Shown in pieces: positions 57,959 through 64,000 of a DNA stretch of 64,000 bases. Each line of letters begins with the position of its first letter. The stretch's first letter is position 1. The stretch is from contig JANTQF010000190.1 of the NCBI GenBank assembly GCA_032988165.1, positions 1-64,000 on the forward strand, in the 5' to 3' direction. Both the position numbers and the translations under genes were made by a program. The notes beneath the pieces are model-generated. The model was not told the DNA's origin. It saw only the letters and a program-made list of their open reading frames with translations, and searched no databases. The DNA is from Emmonsiellopsis sp. PD_33 (taxonomy: Eukaryota; Ascomycota; Eurotiomycetes; Onygenales; Ajellomycetaceae).

Positions 57959-58555
57959 TCAAGGATCTACCATATCCAGGGAATTAATGTTAGGAATTGA
58001 CCATGCCCAACTGTCTTTGGGATTATTTGTATCTACTAAAACATTGCTGAATATGCAATAGATGCATGATTCATCTTTAACTGATGCTATAAACTCAGAG
58101 GGACTCTCAATAGAAACCTGCATATCAGTGAGTTGGAAATGCCACATTTGAGCAACCCAGTTGACTAATGGGTTATTAGTAAGTGTCCAAGGCATGCCCA
58201 AGATGACATCCTTATGCACCATATCAATAACTTCAAAAGACAGGTTTCCTCCTTGTGAAAAATCCTCTGAGTCAGTTATTTGGTAGGTTGTATCAATAAG
58301 GCCATAGTAATAGGAATAAGTTCCATTGACAAACTGCACTATACCATGAGTAGTAGATTTTGACACATTCCAACCACATAACTCTGTGAAATTGACTGAA
58401 ATACAGTCTACTTCCAAACCAGGATCAAATAGGCACCTAATTGGAAGTATCCCAGTAGGAGTATCAAGTTGGATGGTTATATGTAACCAACAATCTTTTG
58501 ACTTTCTTAAAGGTTCCAAGGGGTCAGGTTGATCAAGGGGATCTATGATTTCCAT
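57959..58555 (-). pseudogene. Retropepsin-like protease of the chromovirus
   Basis: An open segment of 198 codons from ATG 58555. The aspartic protease flap region reads CLFDPGLEVDCIS (Asp codon 58426-58424), where D-S/T-G is usual, then DVILGMPWL-like DVILGMPWT. The fold pattern is clear, but the residue after the catalytic Asp is unusual. Confidence 0.8.
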
Positions 58556-58559
58556 TCTG

Positions 58560-59551
58560 GATGAGGGGCTTAAGTGTAGTTATTCCTGGGGGTCATCTGG
58601 AGTATCAATTGCTGAGACCTTGACAACATCCTTAGGATTCTTTTTCTTAGATTGACAATCAGAAGCATAGTGGCCTGGCTTGCCATAGTTATAGTAAAGG
58701 TTCTTGTCCTTGCATTTATCCCATTCTTGTTGAGAAAGGGGATTCTTTGGAGCAGATTGATTCTGCTTTTCAGGGCTGCTTCATTGATGTTTGTAGCCTC
58801 CTCATTGGGGATTAATATTCTGATTCTTATTGGGATCAGGCTGCTCACTAGAAGGTTGTTTAGGGGTTCTAGTCTTCTTAAGTTGAGTTTGAAGATGAGA
58901 GGTGAGGTTAACTAGTTGAGTCTAATCTGTAGGAATCTCTTGGTAGTTGTTGATTGTATCCCAAATAGAAGGGTGTAGCTTAGCATAGAAAAGCTGTGTT
59001 CATAGGGTTTTGAGGTCAAGTTCAAGCTCATTTCAGTATTTATTGAAGGTAGCTTCAAAAGCATGAACAGTTTGACTCTCTTGTTGAGTAAGGCTATAGA
59101 ACCAAGTAGCAGCCATATAGCCTTAGTTTTGGTGATCTTCAATTTGATCCATGAGGAATTCTTTGAACTGTTTCCAAGTGTACATAGTACCTGTATTGCA
59201 AAGTTCATTTTCCTTGATGCTCCAAGTAGTCTCAACAGTGCCATGTAGGTGAGTAGCAGCATATAGGACACAAGGCCTATCTTGTTTGAAATGGTCAGGA
59301 GCAAGTTTGTATTTTCATTCAAGAAAACAGGTAAAAGTTTGATATTCCACAATATTGTTCCTGTAATAAGGCTTAGGATCTCCAGTCTTGATTCCACAAG
59401 ATCTAGTTAAAAATAGACCTCCTTGGTTCCAATTTGGTGGTGTGTCAGCTGAAGGAGTTTGATGATCCCCTGATGAGGTAGATATATTGTCAGGAGGGAC
59501 ATCAGATTCAGCATGAGTATTCATGGCCTGTTGGTTCAAAGAGTTCAACAT
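58560..59551 (-). pseudogene. Gag of the chromovirus, zinc knuckle mutated
   Basis: Minus-strand fragments start near 59,551 (MLNSLNQQAMNTHAESDV) and continue in shifted frames to a CCHC knuckle near 58,660-58,700. There the first two Cys positions are both Tyr (codons 58694-58696 and 58685-58687), while the His and last Cys remain. TGC/TGT to TAC/TAT is the change expected from RIP on the opposite strand. Confidence 0.8.
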
Positions 59552-59595
59552 ATTGATGAATGCTGATCTGAGGTAGACTGGTCAGCAATTCAAAT

Positions 59596-60055
59596 TGTAA
59601 GCATGCTCTAATATCTAAGTGATGACACTACTATATTAGGAATAGAGACAGCACTGTATTGATTGATGCTTGGAAGGGATGGGGAGCTGATGAGTAGGTT
59701 AGACTATCCAGAGCTCAGAGAGGTAGAGTTTGTCAATGAGAGCTTTACTAGACTAGAGGAGGTAGATATCTTGATATCACAAAGGGGAGAATATGTAGGT
59801 GAATAGGTAAGAGGATTTCCAAATATTAGGTAGATTGGTAAATGAATCACTGACCTCCAGCAAGTCTGGGAGGTCAGTGACTATCTATATGGAGCTCCCT
59901 GGAGCTGCTGGATCTATCTATGATGCTGTGCTCCAGCCAGGCCTGGGTGGAACTCTATGATGAGATATATGATGATATATATGACAAAGTTTGATGAGGT
60001 GGTTGCGGGACGTCCGGCTGGCGGAATAACATATCACCAGTGCGAGGGCATGACA
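59596..60055 (-). repeat. LTR, right copy (5' LTR of the element)
   Basis: 460 bp, ungapped match to 52346-52805 with about 53 mismatches, all transitions. The last 60 bases retain five CpG sites (59,997-60,046), the only ones in the island. Confidence 0.95.
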
Positions 60056-60060
60056 ATCTA
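60056..60060. repeat. Target-site duplication ATCTA (right copy)
   Basis: Identical to 52341-52345; directly follows the right LTR. Confidence 0.9.
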
Positions 60061-61600
60061 GTTGCATATAATGAGTGGAAGCTCTCAGACATCAAACTAA
60101 ACTATCTAATACACAAGAAAGAACTTCTTGTAATACAATATGCCCTGCATATATAGCACTAATATATTGAAAATAATTGATAGATAATAGTGGTCACAGA
60201 TCATAAGAGCCTTATATATCTTTATATTATAAAACATTCATTAAAGTGTCTTGCATGATGGGTATTCAAGTTCCAAGAATATAACATCCTTCTTAAATAT
60301 TACAAGGAGATAGAAGTAGTTATTTCTGATGCCATCAGTTATAAATCTAACTTCATAGGAGAGAGTTCTATGAACCTTACATGAGGAGAGATCATTCTGA
60401 ATGCCATCAAGAGTTTAAATGAAATAGAATGGTATAAGGCTATACTCAAAAGATTTAGCACAAATAAAAAACTGAAGGATTTAAAGCTTGCATGTGTCAT
60501 TGAGAAAATATGTGATCTCATAAAGCTAGGAAAATTGGAGGATGATATTATACTGTATTACAATCTTAATTATACTGAGACTTTCTATTTTAAGCCTTTA
60601 TTCTATTAAAACTTAGTTGTCTAACTACACTGCAAGTTCAGACATCTTGAGAGTTCCAGTCTACTAGGTGTCTTGCAAACATGCACCTACTAGCCAGGCA
60701 TGAAAAATAATATTCAAAATTTCATGAAGCAGTGTCTGAACTACTAGGTGATATAGAACTCTAAGCTAGAATTAAAATATGAAGAAGCATAACATCAAGT
60801 TAGTAATATAATTTAATTTTTTGAATGTTAGAGGATCAATTTCATTGGCATTCTTCCTTACATGCTAAATGGGAACCACTGGATTATCACAGCCATTAAT
60901 TATATAACTAGCTGGCCTCTAGCAAAAGCTGTTCTCAATATGATGGAGGAAATAGTTGCCCAGTTTTTACATGAAGACATTTATATGAACTATAACATAC
61001 TATAAGAGATTCTAATAGATAATAGGGTAAATTTAGTAAGAGGGGGTATCAGGCACTTCATGGCACAACTATAGATAAAGCACTGCATGACAATGCCTTA
61101 CCACCCACATATTAATAGGAAGGTGGAGAGACTGAATGGGATCCTGGGTCAGATGCTAATAAAATATCTCATGAGGAAACTAATAAGATTATGAAATAAG
61201 TATCTTCTATAAATACTTTTTATAATATAGGTTTATCAACACTCAATCATAAAGTACTTACTATTTTATCTTTTATACAGCCTGTAATCTTGCATCCTGA
61301 AGGATGCATCTGATTCAGTGGGGAAGAATCCAGTAATAGATAACATTAAGTTAAGAATAAAAGCTATTATAAATATATAAGCTCAGGTAAATAAGTTACT
61401 ATTTAATCATGTAATTTATTTAAAAAAGATCAGAGATTCTCTTGTGATAAAGAGTAGCATCAAGAAAGGATAATGAGTTCTCATCTAAAATAAGGGGCCC
61501 AAAAAATTTCAGTCAAAATGATTTGAGCTATATCAGATGATAAAAGCTCACCTACTTAGCATATACATACTTAAGGAATTAGGGGGCTAAGTCCTACAAC
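60061..61600 (+). pseudogene. RNase H and integrase remnant, older gypsy element
   Basis: Continues the reading interrupted at 52,345. An RNase H-like YNEWKLSDIKLNYLIHKKELL block (about 60,068) leads to VVTDHKSLIYL (about 60,190). Then comes a ruined zinc-binding region, INFIGILPYMLNGNHWIITAINYITSWPLAKA (integrase core start, about 60,840), and MPYHPHINRKVERLNGILGQML (about 61,094). The copy has many stops and no intact domain. Confidence 0.85.
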
Positions 61601-64000
61601 ATTTCATTAATAACTTATAACTAATAGAGGCTGAAATAGATAATTCTAAGAGATTATAATTATCTATAATGATTTCATCCACATTAAAGAAAAAGAACAT
61701 CACAATTGAGAAGCCCTTAAAAGTTAGAGAAATCATTGATGTATATAAATCAAATGACATTACTTACTCAGAACTTTCAACTATCATATAAAAGAAATGA
61801 GAGGTCTTAAAAGCTATAGAGTACTCATATAAATTAATAAGTAATGAAATAATAGCAGGCTGTATGATTCTTAGATGCTATTAGTACTAGAGAAGAGGCC
61901 AGAAAAAATAAAAAGAAAAATATAATTAACTTACATGTAGATTAAATCACAGAAAATAGAATCTAAAGAAGAATTCAACTATCTATATTAGTTTATTCAC
62001 AGAATTAATGAAGGATGAATCTTTAGAAGTATCAGTAAATATACTAAACTAAGTTAATGAAGTTTAAGGAAATATCTGAGAGTTAAATAAAATTAGCTTC
62101 TCAGAATCATTCATCATAGTGATTTAAACTAATAGAGTTATATGATAATATAATTACACAGAGCAAGAGATAGACATGTAAATATATACTCTTCATTAAA
62201 TTTAGTTATTTTTATCATTATTTTATTCCTGCAATTTCCTTTGTATGGGTGTGGCATTCTTTTCAAATGGTTAGTAGAAGTCACATGAGTTAGAAAGGGA
62301 AAACTGGAAAATATGATCTCATATTTCTAGGCTGTAAGGCTATAGAGGCTATTCCTCAGGAATCTAACTACATGCATGAAAAATAAATAAGGATTTTGAA
62401 ATTATAGAATTTTTTTTTCTCTTCATTTTTAGTGAGAAGTAGGATTATGTGAGTTTAAAGCTCAGAAGCCTTAAAAATCTTATAATAGCATTTAAGTGTA
62501 TAGATAACATTCTTCATCTCAGTTAGAGCACAAGTAACCTTCTGCATATTAGAGGTGGAGAGGTACTCAGATAGAATAACATATTTATTTTGTAAAGTCC
62601 TACAAGAAGGTATCATAACAGCAGGTGAAGAGGTTGAGAGAGATAGTATGAAGTTCAGGAAGGCAGCAGACTTATAATAGAGCTTTATAGGAGAATTTAG
62701 TTTATTTGTATGAGAGTAGAGAACTGAGTGCAGGGCTAGAAGAGGCAGAGAATACATTAAAGTAATAGAGTCAGATAAGTCAGAGTTAGTAGTAATATTA
62801 TCCTTTCTAATAATAAATATTATAATTAGAGTCACAGGAACAAGCATTGTAGCAGGCTGTACAGACAGAGGAGCAGGAATTTTAATCTTATATAACTTAA
62901 GTAGGGCCTTATAGTTATAAGGACAGTCTGCACTGTGTTAGTTCATATAATCAGAGTTTCTAGGGAAAAAAAACTCATAATATAGTTTATAATATTTTAC
63001 TTATGAGTTCTACAGGCAATAAGTACAAGCATAGACTTCTATATAAGTAGCTAGAGGAGAATGTATAGCTTGAATAGATTAAGACTCTTACTATAATATT
63101 CATATAGAGTGTTTACCTTTTAATTATAATAATACATTAAGATTACATTAAAGTTTAGACTACTATCATCAAATAGTTTCTACTGTAAGATGAGATCCCC
63201 TATAAGAATTCATTATAATAAGTATAGGCACTGAGGCTCATATAACTTCCACAGGGGGTTCATAAAGAACTGTAGATTAATAAAGAAACCTCATTTTTCT
63301 ATAAGATTAGTATGAAGAGTAACAGTCTCCCATATAGATTTTCTACCAGTATAAATATAATTATGCAAATCAGACTTCTCCTTAAACTCATCAAGCTCCT
63401 TCTCAAACAGCAGGAGATTAGCATGATCATAGAAATTTTAATAGACTAATATAGTAGTCTAGCAATCCAGAAAGCAGGTAATAAAGTAGCACACCTAATA
63501 GTACTAATAGTTAGAGTTAGAGGTGAGAAGTAAGGGAGAGCTCACATAAGAGAGCAGGTAGAGCTCAGGCCACTTATTCATAGAATATTCTCTAATAAGA
63601 CTGAAGATCTCTATCATAGAATAAGAGATCATATAGATCAGAGTTAGAAGAGAAGTTTCATAGAAAGTAGGGAAGGCAAGAGAGTAAGTCAAGTAAGAGT
63701 TAAAATATATAAGATTAATATTAAAGGCTGCAGAGATCCAGCAACTCAAGAGGATGAAATTTAATAAGAATATGATAAATTATAGTACTTCATAAAGAAG
63801 AAGGATAATTTATAAAGGTTGAAAGACAGCTAGCTCTCTTCATCATCAAGCTTAGAGTTAAGGCTCTAGTAATTAAATTCCACATCTTTAGCCAGTAATA
63901 TATGAATATCATCTAACTCCTTCTTGAGGTATTAGGAGAGCTGGGTCTGAAGGTCATGCAGACTTTAAATGACAGCAGAGTTACTATAAGTATTAAAGGA
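61601..64000. other. Decayed A+T-rich repeat DNA
   Basis: Two minus-strand open stretches, 62847-62455 (130 codons) and 63749-63504 (81 codons), have Ser/Leu/Tyr/Ile-rich translations with no recognised domain. They may be remnants of another repeat. No functional call is made. Confidence 0.4.

Larger units (their letters stand above)
52346..60055 (-). mobile_element. LTR retrotransposon, Ty3/gypsy chromovirus, 7,710 bp
   Basis: Bounded by equal 460-bp LTRs and a 5-bp duplication. Minus-strand order is gag (about 59,551-58,600), protease (58,555-57,959), reverse transcriptase/RNase H (about 57,900-56,400), integrase (about 56,250-55,150) and a C-terminal chromodomain (about 54,930-54,730). 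This is the gene order of chromoviruses. Stops and Cys-to-Tyr or Trp-to-stop changes fit C-to-T and G-to-A mutation, so this copy is inactive. It lies inside, and antisense to, an older gypsy element. An additional plus-strand gene remnant lies between the chromodomain and the left LTR. Confidence 0.93.
47641..64000. repeat. A+T-rich, CpG-depleted repeat island with nested retroelements
   Basis: Base composition changes abruptly near 47,640 from a gene-rich GC-balanced segment to very A+T-rich DNA that continues to the window end. Reading the whole stretch, I found CpG only in one short patch (59,997-60,046, five sites). It is made largely of Ty3/gypsy sequence with stops concentrated at former Gln, Arg and Trp codons. 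This is the signature of repeat-induced point mutation or methylcytosine deamination. No intact host gene is seen. Confidence 0.9.

Noticed and set aside
62455..63749. Two minus-strand open stretches in the A+T-rich tail
   Set aside because: A+T-rich DNA yields chance frames of this kind; the residue content is dominated by Ser, Leu, Tyr and Ile and no domain is recognised, so no gene is called.
1..64000. tRNA, rRNA and CRISPR arrays
   Set aside because: None was recognised by eye: no cloverleaf with A/B boxes, no rRNA-like block, and no spaced identical repeats of CRISPR type, which are not expected in a fungal nuclear genome.

Overview
This window looks like nuclear DNA of a filamentous ascomycete, most likely Eurotiomycetes and quite possibly Onygenales. 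The reasons are short GT-AG introns in most genes, fungal-type gene families (Pom152, Mrpl20, Str2, Sqs1), a divergent H2A/H2B pair, and an abrupt switch to an A+T-rich, CpG-free block of Ty3/gypsy debris. The species cannot be fixed from the sequence alone.

Positions 1-47,600 are a gene-dense, ordinary-GC segment with 17 supported genes. In order they are: smc6 (-), dug1 (-), mrpl20 (-), a disordered Ser/Pro-rich protein (+), str2 cystathionine gamma-synthase (-), utp22 (+), pom152 (-), a UCH37-type deubiquitinase (+), an unrecognised fungal protein (+), an F-box/SirB1/YccV protein like FBXO21 (-), an SPX-RING protein (-), jjj1 (+), sqs1 (-), atg4 (+), histone H2B (-) and H2A (+), a complex I LYR subunit of NDUFB9 type (-), kgd2 (+), and a metallo-beta-lactamase-fold lactonase-like enzyme (-). 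Most are housekeeping genes: ribosome biogenesis (utp22, jjj1), mitochondrial function (mrpl20, ndufb9, kgd2), chromatin and repair (smc6, H2A, H2B), glutathione/sulfur-amino-acid metabolism (dug1, str2), autophagy (atg4) and protein turnover (UCH, F-box, RING). Many gene pairs share divergent promoters. I rebuilt splice junctions by hand; frames close exactly for dug1, atg4, H2A, H2B, ndufb9, kgd2, jjj1 and the lactonase.

Positions 47,640-64,000 are an A+T-rich island with essentially no CpG. It contains an old, heavily decayed Ty3/gypsy element on the + strand (gag, RT, RNase H and integrase remnants between about 49,900 and 61,600). That element was split by a younger 7,710-bp LTR retrotransposon (52,346-60,055) in the opposite orientation. 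The younger element has two 460-bp LTRs, a perfect 5-bp target duplication (ATCTA), a polypurine tract, and a gag-protease-RT-integrase-chromodomain order that makes it a chromovirus. All differences between its two LTRs are transitions, largely CA/TG pairs at former CpG sites, as expected from RIP or methylcytosine deamination.

The most unusual object is a spliced accessory gene remnant inside the younger element, on the strand opposite gag-pol (about 53,320-54,332). It has an acidic region, a Cys-rich zinc-finger-like segment, a coiled coil and an RGG tail. Other points of note are a histone H2A tail without the usual SQ damage-phosphorylation motif, a possible mitochondrial-targeting alternative start for dug1, and small clustered promoter motifs.
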